64,000 nt of DNA, from positions 1 through 64,000 of the forward strand of contig CAYTWB010000013.1 of assembly GCA_964441945.1 (NCBI GenBank). Direction: 5' to 3'. Positions 53,389-62,843 of the stretch are shown piece by piece. A program made the position numbers and the translations under genes. The notes under the pieces are model-generated. The model was not told the DNA's origin, ran no database searches, and was given only the letters and a program-made list of their open reading frames with translations. Numbering within the stretch: the first letter of the stretch is position 1; the number at the start of each line of letters is the position of its first letter. This DNA is from JADGQM01 sp964441945. Lineage in GTDB: Bacteria > Desulfobacterota > Syntrophobacteria > Syntrophobacterales > Syntrophobacteraceae.

Positions 53389-53494
53389 GATTCACCTCCA
53401 TTCTGCGATTCAATGAAGAAGGTCTCTTCCCTCCTGCAAACAGCTCCCGGCTGAAAGGCCCCTTCTTCAAGGGATTCTCTGGGAGAGTCTCCCG

Positions 53495-54802
53495 CTAGAG
53501 ATACTTGAGCTCGTAGGCCGCCCGTTCCAGTTCTTCCCGGAACTGCGGGTGGGCCACCTCAATCAAGGCTTGTGCCCGCTGGCGGAGCGTCTTGCCGTAG
53601 AGGTCGGCGATGCCGAATTCAGTGACGACATAGCGGACATGGTTGCGGGTTGTGACGACCCCGGCGCCCTGTTTGAGCATCGGCACAATTTTGCTGACTG
53701 CCCGGCCCTTCACTTCGGTCATGCTCGGCATCCCGATGATGGGTTTGCCGCCTTTGGAGCGGCTCGCACCGTAGATGAAATCCACCTGCCCGCCGACGCC
53801 GCTGTACAATCTGGGGCCGATGGAATCGGCGCAGACCTGACCGGAGAGATCGATTTCAATGGCCGAGTTGATCGCCACCATGCGGTCGTTCTGGGCGATT
53901 CGAAAGGGATCGTTGACGTACTCCGTCGGGTGGAGCTCGACGATGGGATTGTCGTGGACGAAGTCATAGAGCCTCTGTGTGCCCAGCATGAAGCCGGACA
54001 CAATCTTACCGGGGTGAAGCGTCTTGCGTTCATTGTTGATGATGCCTCGTTCCACCAGACCAACCACACCGTCTGAAAAGAGTTCCGTGTGAATGCCCAG
54101 GTCCTTCTTGGTATCGAGAAAGGTCAGCACGGCATCGGGAATGCCTCCAATTCCCATTTGCATGGTTGAGCCGTCTTCGATCAGGCCGGCGCAGTAGTTG
54201 CCGATCTTCTTTTCCACTTCAGTTATGTCGGCCATGTGATGTTCGGGAAGCGGGTAGGATACCGGCACAATATGCGTGAGCTTGGAGACGTGGATAAAGC
54301 TGTCGCCCAATGTGCGCGGCATCCGCTCATTGACTTCCGCAATGACCATCCTGGCGGACGCTGCAGCCGTTTTGGTCACCCCGACCTCGACGCCGAAGCT
54401 GCAAAATCCGTGTTCGTCCGGCGGGCTCACATGGATGAGCGCCACGTCAAGGGGCAGGATACCGTTGCGAAACAGTCCCGGAATTTCCGATAGAAAACAG
54501 GGTGTAAAGTCGGCCCGCCCTGCATTGACGGCCTCACGGACATTCGCACTGATGAACGTTGTGTTCACACGAATGTACTTCTCCATGCCCGGTGCAACAT
54601 AGTCTGCGTTTCCGATGGTGAGGACCTGAACAATGCTGATCGGTTCTTTAAACGACGGTGCGTACTCAACCAACGCCGCCATCACCTGCTGTGGGACCGA
54701 GCAGTTGCCCGTGAGGAACAGTCGCATCCCGGGCTGAATCGCGCGCACAGCCTGTTCAGGCGTAGTGACTTTTTCTTGATAGAGTTGCATCCATCCGCTC
54801 AT
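53495..54802 (-). CDS. acetyl-CoA hydrolase/transferase-family CoA-transferase
   Basis: 435 residues of the Cat2-type CoA-transferase family (4-hydroxybutyrate or acetyl-CoA:butyrate type). Segments include SVPQQVMAAL, DVALIHVSPPDEHGFCSFG, MQMGIGGIPDAVL, TELFSDGVVGL with the active-site Glu of this fold, and DFIYGASRSKGGKPII. It could move CoA between hydroxy-acids and acetyl-CoA, feeding the PHA genes, or act in fermentation. Gap of about 106 bases to phaE. Confidence 0.85.
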   Translation of the reverse strand: MSGWMQLYQEKVTTPEQAVRAIQPGMRLFLTGNCSVPQQVMAALVEYAPSFKEPISIVQVLTIGNADYVAPGMEKYIRVNTTFISANVREAVNAGRADFTPCFLSEIPGLFRNGILPLDVALIHVSPPDEHGFCSFGVEVGVTKTAAASARMVIAEVNERMPRTLGDSFIHVSKLTHIVPVSYPLPEHHMADITEVEKKIGNYCAGLIEDGSTMQMGIGGIPDAVLTFLDTKKDLGIHTELFSDGVVGLVERGIINNERKTLHPGKIVSGFMLGTQRLYDFVHDNPIVELHPTEYVNDPFRIAQNDRMVAINSAIEIDLSGQVCADSIGPRLYSGVGGQVDFIYGASRSKGGKPIIGMPSMTEVKGRAVSKIVPMLKQGAGVVTTRNHVRYVVTEFGIADLYGKTLRQRAQALIEVAHPQFREELERAAYELKYL

Positions 54803-54826
54803 GATGTTCCTCGCCTCGCTGGATTG

Positions 54827-55921
54827 TTAGGACCTGCCGCCCAATACGTCGGCCAGGGCCTGATTGACGATACGTCCTTCCCATGTGGCCACACCTCGTG
54901 CCAGGACGGGGTTGTCGTCGATTGCCCCTCCCACACCCTGGCGCACGATCTGTTGAACAAACGGCGACGTTGCGATAGTCAATGCATACGTGGCGGTACG
55001 GCCGACGACACCGGCCATGTTCGGCACGCAGAAGTGAATGACGTCTTCCTCCAGATAGGTGGGAGTGCCGTGGGTCGTCGGCCGGGAAGTTTCCACGCAG
55101 CCCCCCTGATCGATGGAGAGATCCATGATGAGGGAGCGGGGGCGCATGGAGGCGACCAGCTCTCGCGTTACAATAATGGGTGCACGGGCCCCCGGCACAT
55201 GCACCGCGCCCACCAGGACGTCGGCAAAAGAGGTCACCTTTCGGACGTTGAACGCATGGCCGAGCATGGTGGTGAGGCGACCGGCATAGCGTTCATCGAG
55301 CTGCTGAAGCTTTGTCAGGTCTCGATCCAGGATGATCACCCGGGCCCCGACCCCCAGGAACGCACGCGCCGCGCTGGCACCCAACGTCCCTGCGCCCAGG
55401 ATCACGACATCGGCTGCCGGCACACCGGGTACCCCCTCCAGCAATACGCCCTTGCCGCCGTGATTGTTTTGCAACAGGGTTGCGGCGATATGCGGGCACA
55501 TTCGGCCGGCAATCTGGCTCATCGCGGCCAGGATAGGGAGATTGCCGTCATCGTCTGCAACGGTTTCGTAGGCGATGGCCGTGATGCGCTTCTTGAGCAG
55601 CAGTTCAATTTTGCTGCGCTGAGCGGCGGCCAGATGAAGGAAGCCCAGCAATACCTGGCCCTCCTGTACCCACTCAAACTCCTCCGAGGTCGGTCTGTCA
55701 ACCTTGATCACGAATTCGCCGCGGCGGTAAGCCTCTTCACCCGAATAGACGGTCTGGGCACCCGCCCGCTGATAATCCAGGTCGGTAAAACCGGAGCCAA
55801 GACCTGCACCGGTTTCGACATAGCAGTTGTGTCCCTCCGCCGTCAGCAATGCGACGCCCGCAGGCGTCAGTCCGACACGGTTTTCGTAGCTTCTTCGCTC
55901 GCGCGGTATACCGATGTCCAT
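54827..55921 (-). CDS. ald: alanine dehydrogenase
   Basis: 364 residues, the normal length. The N-terminal GIPRERRSYENRVGLTPAG, the His in GFLHLAAA, the NAD fold VVILGAGTLGASAARAFLG and the catalytic Asp in DLSIDQGGCVETS are present, and PNMAGVVGRTATYAL closes the active site. It catalyses alanine to pyruvate plus ammonia. The ATG at 55921 has GGAGG upstream. The N-terminal Lys of the substrate site appears as KVDRP rather than KVKEP, a minor difference. 24 bases from the CoA-transferase. Confidence 0.93.
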   Translation of the reverse strand: MDIGIPRERRSYENRVGLTPAGVALLTAEGHNCYVETGAGLGSGFTDLDYQRAGAQTVYSGEEAYRRGEFVIKVDRPTSEEFEWVQEGQVLLGFLHLAAAQRSKIELLLKKRITAIAYETVADDDGNLPILAAMSQIAGRMCPHIAATLLQNNHGGKGVLLEGVPGVPAADVVILGAGTLGASAARAFLGVGARVIILDRDLTKLQQLDERYAGRLTTMLGHAFNVRKVTSFADVLVGAVHVPGARAPIIVTRELVASMRPRSLIMDLSIDQGGCVETSRPTTHGTPTYLEEDVIHFCVPNMAGVVGRTATYALTIATSPFVQQIVRQGVGGAIDDNPVLARGVATWEGRIVNQALADVLGGRS

Positions 55922-56128
55922 GAGAATCCTCCGTGATGCGATGATCGGGACAGCAAAACAGGTCAAACAATCCTCATCATTGTCTGGAGTTGAACATACG
56001 CTATCCTACTACAAAAGAACAAAATGAGAAGTGCCTTGGTCCAGGTTTTCTGTGGTCATGCCGTCATGGCAGGGTAAAGTGGCTCTCATTGAACATCATG
56101 CCTGAGTGGGGCCCTTTTCATGTTACAC

Positions 56129-56158
56129 CTCGTTCCCACGCAGGAGCATGGGAACGAG
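56129..56158. repeat. GTTCCCACGC-type REP hairpin
   Basis: CTCGTTCCCA and TGGGAACGAG are inverse ends around CGCAGGAGCA. Same family as 32694-32852. Confidence 0.8.
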
Positions 56159-56235
56159 AGTAAGGCGCAAGAGGCAGTCATTGTTGTTGAATTATGAGAG
56201 AACAAATCAGCCCCCGGGTCGTCATGGTGTGGTGG

Positions 56236-56264
56236 TTGACTTCAATAGTGCCATATGCTAAGAG
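56236..56264 (+). promoter_or_regulatory. candidate promoter for ptsHI-smpB
   Basis: TTGACT, 17 bases and TAAGAG, ending 20 bases before the ptsH start. Good -35, imperfect -10. Confidence 0.4.
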
Positions 56265-56283
56265 ACGGCGGGGTTTGAAGGAT

Positions 56284-56595
56284 ATGAGTGGATTGCCGTT
56301 GCGCGAAGCTGGTTTAGAGAAGATTCAGGTTTTGGATCAGGAATTCATTATCGCCAATCAGATGGGGATTCACGCAAGAGTTGCCGCGCAAATCGTGAAA
56401 GTGGCCAGTCAATTTAAATCGGAAATCTGGATTGCCAAGGGTAGCAGCAAGGCCAACGGAAAGAGTATCCTCGACGTGATGGCTCTGGAGTGTCCTCTGG
56501 GCAGCAGGGTGCAGGTCTCTGCGATCGGCTCGGATGCAATCGAAGCGCTCAATGCACTGGCTGTCTTGTTTCAGACGAAGTTTGGCGAGCCGTAA
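56284..56595 (+). CDS. ptsH: HPr phosphocarrier
   Basis: 103 residues with a 16-residue N-terminal extension. The active His is in NQMGIHARVAAQ, and the regulatory-Ser region is ANGKSILDVMAL. Accepts phosphate from EI. The start at 56284 is chosen because the upstream frame has no HPr character. Next gene is ptsI, 45 bases on. There is no sugar-specific EII here. Confidence 0.92.
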   Translation: MSGLPLREAGLEKIQVLDQEFIIANQMGIHARVAAQIVKVASQFKSEIWIAKGSSKANGKSILDVMALECPLGSRVQVSAIGSDAIEALNALAVLFQTKFGEP

Positions 56596-56640
56596 ATCCT
56601 CCAACATCAAGACTATCTACTTGAATCCTTATCCATCAAA

Positions 56641-58473
56641 ATGAAACCATCCTCGAGAATTATTCAGGGAATTGGAGTCTCACCGGGAATTGCCATTGGC
56701 AAAGCGTTTCTTTTAGAGCGCCGGCGCATCTCCATTCCCCATCATACTTTGGAGAATGAAGCGGTTGTCGAGGAGTGCGGGCGTTTTGAAGCAGCGGTCT
56801 CGAAGACCGAAATGGACCTGGAAGAGATCAAAGGCAGGGTCCACCCGGATTTTCTCGAACATGCCCAGGTCATTGAAGTCCATCAGATGATCCTGCGAGA
56901 CCATACCATTCACAATGAAACCCTGCGCCTGATCCGCGAAGAGAAATTGAATGCCCAGCTGGCTGTATTCCGGTCCATTGTGAAAGCCGGCGAGCGTTTC
57001 AGTGCGCTTAACGATGAGTACATCCAGAGCCGCAAAGCGGATTTGGAGGCGGTGGGAGAACGCCTTCTGCGGAATCTCTCAGGCCAGGAACACAATCTTC
57101 TGGATGAGATCAAGGAACCGGTCATCATTGTGGCGCACGATCTGTCTCCTGCGGACACCGCGCAACTGCCTCTGGAACGCACACTCGGGTTGCTCACCGA
57201 CATGGGAGGGCGCACTTCTCACACTTCCATCATTGCACGCTCGCTGAATATCCCCGCCGTCGTGGGAACCGAAGTGGCCACCAAGTCTGTGACCGGCGGC
57301 AGCATTATTATTGTCGACGGCGTGTCCGGCAAGGTCATCATCGAACCGACCGAGGAAGAGATCGCCCGGTATCATGAGCGCAAGGAGGAGTTCGAGAGCT
57401 ACATCCGGGTAATCGGCACGACTGCTCATCTAAAGGCCCGTACTCAGGACGAGCACCTGATCAGCGTGGAAGCCAATATTGAATTGCTTGGGGAGGTCGC
57501 TTCGGCAAAAGAGAATGGTGCCGAAGGAATCGGGCTCTATCGCACGGAGTTCTTCTTCATGAACCGGGTGGATTTCCCTGATGAAGAAACGCTCTACCGG
57601 GACTATCGACAACTTGCCGAGCTCATGGCCCCCAAATGGGTCACCATGCGAACGCTTGACCTGGGAGCCGAAAAGCTGGCCGCCTGGTATCCAAATCTTG
57701 AAGAGGCAAACCCGGCGCTGGGCCTTCGTTCGATCCGCCTTTGCCTGCATTATCCAGACCTTTTTAGGACCCAGTTGCGGGCGATTCTAAGGGCCAGTAG
57801 CCATGCGAAGAACTTCAAACTCATGTTTCCACTGGTTTCAGGTGTCGGCGAGCTGCTAAGCGCCAAGGGGATCCTTCGAGAAGTCAGGGAAGAGCTGACA
57901 CGTAGCAGGATACCGTTTGACGAAAAAATGCCCGTCGGCGTCATGATTGAAGTCCCATCGGCCGTTGCGGTAGCCGACATGCTGGCCCGGGAGGTGGACT
58001 TTTTCAGTATCGGTACCAACGACCTGATCCAGTACAGTATCGGGATCGATCGCGCTAATGAACATGTGGCGTATCTTTATGAACCTTTGCACCCGGCTGT
58101 TTTGCGGTTCATTCGGCACACGGTGGCCGTTGGGCGCAGGGCGAAGATTCAGGTGAGCCTCTGCGGAGAGATGGCAGGAGAATCGCTTTATACACCCATT
58201 CTGCTGGGACTTCAGTTGAACAACCTGAGCATGAACCCCCAGTCTATTCCCCGGGTCAAGAACCTGATCTGCCGATCCCGCAGGGACGAATGCAGCCGCT
58301 TTGTCGAAAAAGTACTCCGGCTGCGGACAGCGGATGAAATAGGACGGCGTCTGTGTCGGTTGATGCAGGACAGATTCCCGGAAGAATTGAGAGTCTTCAA
58401 CCCGGGGATTCTGCCGTTTGAGGACATTCCAGGGAAAAGCGGCAAAACTGCCGGAAGAAAGCGGTCCACATAA
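56641..58473 (+). CDS. ptsI: PTS enzyme I
   Basis: 610 residues. The phosphorylated His is in GGRTSHTSIIARSL, the PEP site in IGLYRTEFFFMNR and GTNDLIQYSIGIDR, and the catalytic Cys in SLCGEMAGE. N-terminal HPr-binding and C-terminal dimerisation regions are present. It passes phosphate from PEP to HPr. Its end overlaps the smpB start by one base. With no permease in the window, the pair may serve regulation or a distant EIIA. Confidence 0.95.
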   Translation: MKPSSRIIQGIGVSPGIAIGKAFLLERRRISIPHHTLENEAVVEECGRFEAAVSKTEMDLEEIKGRVHPDFLEHAQVIEVHQMILRDHTIHNETLRLIREEKLNAQLAVFRSIVKAGERFSALNDEYIQSRKADLEAVGERLLRNLSGQEHNLLDEIKEPVIIVAHDLSPADTAQLPLERTLGLLTDMGGRTSHTSIIARSLNIPAVVGTEVATKSVTGGSIIIVDGVSGKVIIEPTEEEIARYHERKEEFESYIRVIGTTAHLKARTQDEHLISVEANIELLGEVASAKENGAEGIGLYRTEFFFMNRVDFPDEETLYRDYRQLAELMAPKWVTMRTLDLGAEKLAAWYPNLEEANPALGLRSIRLCLHYPDLFRTQLRAILRASSHAKNFKLMFPLVSGVGELLSAKGILREVREELTRSRIPFDEKMPVGVMIEVPSAVAVADMLAREVDFFSIGTNDLIQYSIGIDRANEHVAYLYEPLHPAVLRFIRHTVAVGRRAKIQVSLCGEMAGESLYTPILLGLQLNNLSMNPQSIPRVKNLICRSRRDECSRFVEKVLRLRTADEIGRRLCRLMQDRFPEELRVFNPGILPFEDIPGKSGKTAGRKRST

Positions 58474-58961
58474 TGTCAAAGCCGAATCCCCCTCGTAAAG
58501 ACGGTACTCGGATCATCTGCCAGAACAGGAAGGCTTATCACGACTACGAAATCCTCGAGACGATCGAAGCCGGGATGGTGCTTGTCGGGACGGAAGTCAA
58601 ATCCTTGAGACAGGGAAAGGCAAATCTAAAGGACAGCTACGCAAGAATCAGGCACGGTGAAGTCCATCTCTATGGTCTTCATATCAGTGCCTACAGCCAC
58701 GCGGCCTATGACAATCACGAACCCGAACGGGTCAGAAAACTGCTGCTCCATAAGTTCGAGATTCAACGGCTCTTCGGAAAAACCCAGGAAAAGGGCCTCT
58801 CTCTCATTCCTCTTAAGCTTTACTTCAGCGAGAAAGGAAAGGCCAAGGTGGAACTGGGGCTGGCCCGGGGGAAGCGGCTCTACGACAAGCGTGAGAGCTT
58901 GAAAAGAAAAGAAGAGTCTCGAGAAATAGAACGTGTTCGAAAACGCGATCGAGAATCCTGA
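58473..58961 (+). CDS. smpB: SsrA-binding protein SmpB
   Basis: 162 residues. Family segments are NRKAYHDYEILETIEAGMV, LVGTEVKSLRQGKANL, YSHAAYDNHEPERVRKLLL and the basic tail GLARGKRLYDKRESLKR. It binds tmRNA and brings it to stalled ribosomes. No tmRNA gene is seen in the window. It starts within the ptsI stop codon. Confidence 0.95.
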   Translation: MSKPNPPRKDGTRIICQNRKAYHDYEILETIEAGMVLVGTEVKSLRQGKANLKDSYARIRHGEVHLYGLHISAYSHAAYDNHEPERVRKLLLHKFEIQRLFGKTQEKGLSLIPLKLYFSEKGKAKVELGLARGKRLYDKRESLKRKEESREIERVRKRDRES

Positions 58962-58981
58962 TCGCCTCGGAAGGTCTTCGT

Positions 58982-59965
58982 ATGAGATCTCTGCTGCTGG
59001 AGGCTGTCGGCCGGTTGCGGCTCGTGGATGGCCCCCCTCCAAAACAAGGAGAGAGTCAGACCCTTCTTAGAGTATCGCATTGTGCGGTTTGCCGAACCGA
59101 TGCGAAGATGTGGCGAGAAGGGCATCGTGACCTGACCCTGCCGAGGGTCCCTGGGCACGAAATCTGCGGTTCTGACGAAGCGGGCGGCGGCCGGTTCGTG
59201 GTCTGGCCGGGTGTCTCCTGCGGAAGTTGCTCAAACTGCCTGGCAGGGCTGGAGAACCTCTGCCCGACCATGAGTATTCAGGGTTTTCACAGGGACGGCG
59301 GCTTTGCCGAACAGGTTTCGGTACCCTCATCCAGCCTCATACCGGTCCCGACTGGGTTGCCGGGACATCTGGCGTGTTTTGCGGAGCCTCTCGGTTGTGC
59401 CCTCAACGCCCTGGAGCAAATCAGGCTTTCGGCCGGAGCGTCCGTCCTGATCTTTGGCGGCGGAAGCCTTGGACTGCTCCTGACCATGGCGATCCGGGAA
59501 ATGGGGGCTGAACCGTTCCTTGTGGAAACGAACGGCCGAAAGCTGGATCGATCAAAAGCGTTTCGGGCAAACCTGGAGATCGACGGCAGCATCACCTGCA
59601 GCCGCAGCGAGTTTGACGCGGCAATCAACGCTACGGCTTCCCCCGCCAGCTTCCTTGAAGGAATTCCGAGGCTCAGAACGGGTGGCTGCTTCTGTGCCTT
59701 CAGCGGTCTTTCATCCGGAGAATCCGTCCCATCACGAATGATCAATGAAATCCACTACCGGCAGCTCCATTTGGTCGGGGCCTATGGGTGCACCCGCGCT
59801 CAGATGGCGAGGGCCCTTGATCTGATCCAACATCGCGTGGATGCAATGGGCCTGCTCATCGAAGACCGAATTGGACTGGAGCAGGTCCCATCGGTTTTCC
59901 CAGCGGTCCTCTCCGGACAGGCGCTCAAGTTCGTTGTGGACTTCCAGCCTGAGGGTGCGGCCTGA
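58982..59965 (+). CDS. zinc-dependent medium-chain dehydrogenase (MDR)
   Basis: 327 residues. The GroES-like part has the catalytic Zn ligands (HCAVCRTD, GHEICG) and the structural-zinc Cys cluster CGSCSNCLAGLENLC. The Rossmann motif is VLIFGGGSLGLLLTMAI. Substrate is unknown. It is 20 bases after smpB and 55 before the TrpD-like gene, so it may act with that protein. Confidence 0.82.
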   Translation: MRSLLLEAVGRLRLVDGPPPKQGESQTLLRVSHCAVCRTDAKMWREGHRDLTLPRVPGHEICGSDEAGGGRFVVWPGVSCGSCSNCLAGLENLCPTMSIQGFHRDGGFAEQVSVPSSSLIPVPTGLPGHLACFAEPLGCALNALEQIRLSAGASVLIFGGGSLGLLLTMAIREMGAEPFLVETNGRKLDRSKAFRANLEIDGSITCSRSEFDAAINATASPASFLEGIPRLRTGGCFCAFSGLSSGESVPSRMINEIHYRQLHLVGAYGCTRAQMARALDLIQHRVDAMGLLIEDRIGLEQVPSVFPAVLSGQALKFVVDFQPEGAA

Positions 59966-60020
59966 TGCCGCTCTCTACCATCCGGTCCCACTATTCCACC
60001 CATTCGAGAAGGAAAGACCC

Positions 60021-61088
60021 ATGATTTCTGAACACCAGCTGCGGGAATTCGGCCGCCTGATCTGTTCTGTTGCCGCAGGCCGCTTTATGACTCGAGAAAC
60101 CGCCGCCGAAGCCTATCGCCAGATCATCATGAATGAACAACCGGAGCTCCAACAGGGCGCATTTCTCATGGCGCACATTGCACGAGGACCCTCAACGGAA
60201 GAGCTTTCCGGCGCCTGGGATGCCCTTGATCGATACGATACGGCTAAGATCCGTGCAAAGCTTTCAGGACCGGTCTGCGATATTGTGGGTACCGGATCGG
60301 ACGCCTTGAAGACCATCAACTGCTCGACCCCGGCAGCGCTCATTGCGGCAGCCTGTGGACTGACCGTGGCCAAGAAGGGGGCCAGGCTGGTGACCGGGGT
60401 TTCGGGTGCTTCCGATATCTTCGAGATTTTTGGCATCAACCTGAATGCTCCGCTTGAAAAGGCCGAGGAAAGCCTGGCAAAGCATGGGATCTGCTACCTG
60501 CCGGGCGAGGCTTTCCTGAGATCCGGGTGGGCAAGACTGATCCAGTCCATGCGTTTCACCTCGGCATTCAATATCATCGGGCCGCTGACCCGGCCGTGCG
60601 ATCAGACCAACTGCATAGTCATCGGTGCCTACGCCCCGCATGTCTGTGACCAGCTCATCGCGGTGCTGAAGGAAATCGGCATGCCTGCCGCCCTGGCCCC
60701 CTTCGGCATGGTGCATGGCATCGATCCTGCCCAGGGCATGGATGAGTTTTCGCTTTCAGGGCCAACTCGGGTCGTAGAGCTGCGTCATTCCAAAATTGAA
60801 ACCTACGAAGTCACTCCGGAAGATTTTGGGCTGAAGACCAGGGACTTCAAGGGGATTGCCAGCTGTGCAACGGCCCATGAGAACGCTCAGGCAATCGAAA
60901 GGGTCCTGAAGGGAGAATATGACATTCCCCAGGCGGACTTCTTCTGCTTGAATGCGGCGGCGGCACTCTATATTTCCGGTATGGCAAGGGATTACGCGCA
61001 GGGGGTCGAATTGGCCAGAGAAGGACTGGTCACGGGAAAGGCCTGCGAAAAACTGGAACAGCTGAGGGAAGCCCAGGGTTCGATCTAG
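60021..61088 (+). CDS. anthranilate phosphoribosyltransferase-like protein (TrpD family)
   Basis: 355 residues, the TrpD fold: helical N-terminal domain, then DIVGTGSDALKTINCSTPAAL (PRPP site) and AKKGARLVTGVSGASD. However the usual KHGNRSxSS reads KKGARLVTG, and the Arg of RTxFNLLGPL that contacts anthranilate is replaced in RFTSAFNIIGPLTRP. No other trp genes are adjacent. It is probably a TrpD paralogue with a different acceptor, like the TrpD2/YbiB group. GAGAAGGAAAG precedes the ATG. Confidence 0.78.
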   Translation: MISEHQLREFGRLICSVAAGRFMTRETAAEAYRQIIMNEQPELQQGAFLMAHIARGPSTEELSGAWDALDRYDTAKIRAKLSGPVCDIVGTGSDALKTINCSTPAALIAAACGLTVAKKGARLVTGVSGASDIFEIFGINLNAPLEKAEESLAKHGICYLPGEAFLRSGWARLIQSMRFTSAFNIIGPLTRPCDQTNCIVIGAYAPHVCDQLIAVLKEIGMPAALAPFGMVHGIDPAQGMDEFSLSGPTRVVELRHSKIETYEVTPEDFGLKTRDFKGIASCATAHENAQAIERVLKGEYDIPQADFFCLNAAAALYISGMARDYAQGVELAREGLVTGKACEKLEQLREAQGSI

Positions 61089-61115
61089 ATTCTCAATGAG
61101 AACCATGCATTCACG

Positions 61116-62228
61116 TCATCGGAACAACTCGATGATGGTGATCTCCGGCGGGGAAAGGACTCTCATGGGTGGGCCCCAGGTCCCGGAACCCCGGCTGGTA
61201 TAGATCTTGGACCCGCCTTCCAGGTCATGCAGCCCGTTCTGAAGCGGATAGGCCAATCCTGTAAACAATCTGAATGGAAAGATCTGGCCCCGGTGGGTAT
61301 GGCCGGAGAGCTGCAAATCAAAAAGCCCCCGGCTTTCCTGCAGGACTTCGGGTCGATGTTTGAGGAAGAGGGTGAAGAGCCCGTTGCCCGTGGACGCTAG
61401 AAGCGACCGCTCGTCGGTTGTCGGTTCAATAGCAGGGTCGTCGATCCCGACGATATTCAGCACTCCGCCTATCGTGGTAGCTTCACCCCTGAGAACATGG
61501 AACCCGGAGCGTTCCATCGTTTCGAGTGCTTGAGTCAGACCGGCGTAGAATTCGTGGTTGCCCGTCACCGCATATTTCCCCAAAGGCGGTTGAATCTGCC
61601 GGAGAAGCTGTTGGATTTCACCATCACCCGCCATGTCCCCGTCAACCAAATCGCCTGTGGAGACGAGGAGATCCGGTTTTTCTTCGAGAATCAAGTCGAC
61701 GATTTTTTGCAGGCGATTCTTCCCGTTGATGATCCCAAGATGAACGTCTGAGATTTGAGCGATTTTGAGAAGGTGAATCCTTTCAGGGAGCTTGTCGGTC
61801 TTGACCGGAATGCGTTCAACCGTTACGCAGCGGGCCTCCATATGACCATAAACGCAGATTGCCAGCACTGAGGCAAATACGAAGGCGGTGGCTATTTCCC
61901 CTGAAAACGAAGGCAGGTTGGTCCTCAAAACAGTATTCACCAGTCTGGAAGCGAGCCCGACAACCCCGATCGCCAGGAACCCCCAGAGCGAAAGGAAAAC
62001 GAAGCCCATCCAGTAGTAGCCCGCGTAGGCCATCATCGTTGCAGACCATTCATAGCCGTTTTTCTCGAGAAGCCGAGTGCAGATTGGGGCCATGACCATT
62101 AGCAGGAGAAAGAGAATGAAAGCAGAACGAACATCCGTTCGAACGGGCAGAAGCTTCCTCGCCTGATAGTAGACGAGGGTATTCATGCAGGTGTATACGG
62201 TGAGAAAAACCAGTATAAAGCGCACCAT
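61116..62228 (-). CDS. membrane-anchored metallophosphoesterase (YaeI-like)
   Basis: 370 residues. The N-terminal 130 include about four transmembrane helices; then a calcineurin-like phosphoesterase: QISDVHLGI, STGDLVDGD, VTGNHEFYAG and LSGHTHRGQIFP supply the metal ligands. YaeI/LpxH-like members cleave phosphodiesters of lipids. The substrate is unknown. Start at 62228 or the upstream TTG at 62237. Confidence 0.87.
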   Translation of the reverse strand: MVRFILVFLTVYTCMNTLVYYQARKLLPVRTDVRSAFILFLLLMVMAPICTRLLEKNGYEWSATMMAYAGYYWMGFVFLSLWGFLAIGVVGLASRLVNTVLRTNLPSFSGEIATAFVFASVLAICVYGHMEARCVTVERIPVKTDKLPERIHLLKIAQISDVHLGIINGKNRLQKIVDLILEEKPDLLVSTGDLVDGDMAGDGEIQQLLRQIQPPLGKYAVTGNHEFYAGLTQALETMERSGFHVLRGEATTIGGVLNIVGIDDPAIEPTTDERSLLASTGNGLFTLFLKHRPEVLQESRGLFDLQLSGHTHRGQIFPFRLFTGLAYPLQNGLHDLEGGSKIYTSRGSGTWGPPMRVLSPPEITIIELFR

Positions 62229-62353
62229 TGCTCCCAAAGCTCACCCATGTAGGTTTCTAATAACGCCGGACGGATGTTTCAGCCGGATTCAAGTACAGCC
62301 GCTTCGCTCTCTTTGTATTGAAAACCGCCGCAGGCATTGGACTCCCTTCACTG

Positions 62354-62453
62354 GCTCCCACGCTCTGCGTGGGGGCCCATGCCTTCGGGCACTCTGCGCC
62401 AGTGGACGCGGAGCGTCCAGCGTGTGCGTTCCCACGCAGAGCGTGGGAACGAG
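62354..62453. repeat. pair of GTTCCCACGC-type REP hairpins
   Basis: GGCTCCCACGC/GCGTGGGGGCC at 62354-62376 and GTTCCCACGC/GCGTGGGAAC at about 62429-62450, head to tail with a GC-rich link. Same family as 32694 and 56129. Confidence 0.8.
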
Positions 62454-62843
62454 GGGGAACGCACTTACGGTGCGAGGGACTAGCCTGCGCTCGCAGTAAA
62501 ACAGTATCTCATAAATCACTCTCAATTGCGATTGAAATGTCCATTGATTTCATATAATTATGCTATGACGCATGGTGACGGTTGACGCCGCCGGGTTTTC
62601 AGGAAATCGGGACGTGGATGCCCTTGACTCATTCCACCATATCTGCTACCCGGCTGGATCGTGTTGGGTTGAGCTGCTCTGCACTTGGCGTCTATCAAAC
62701 CCATTTTGCAGTCGCGCCTCACGCCTCCAATGCACCCGACCTACGGCAACTGATTGACGCAGGGAACCTCCTGCGCTGGAATGTCTACTAAAGACGGCCG
62801 CAGCTTCCAGGCTCTGGACCGCAGCGGCAGAGAGAGGTCACCT
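62454..62843. other. gap before the right-edge gene
   Basis: About 390 bases. Short frames exist but lack ribosome sites. The last 60 bases may belong to the next gene, since an in-frame ATG exists at 62781. Confidence 0.4.

Noticed and set aside
62572..62791. Two short open frames upstream of the right-edge gene
   Set aside because: They overlap each other, have no ribosome site and no conserved character.
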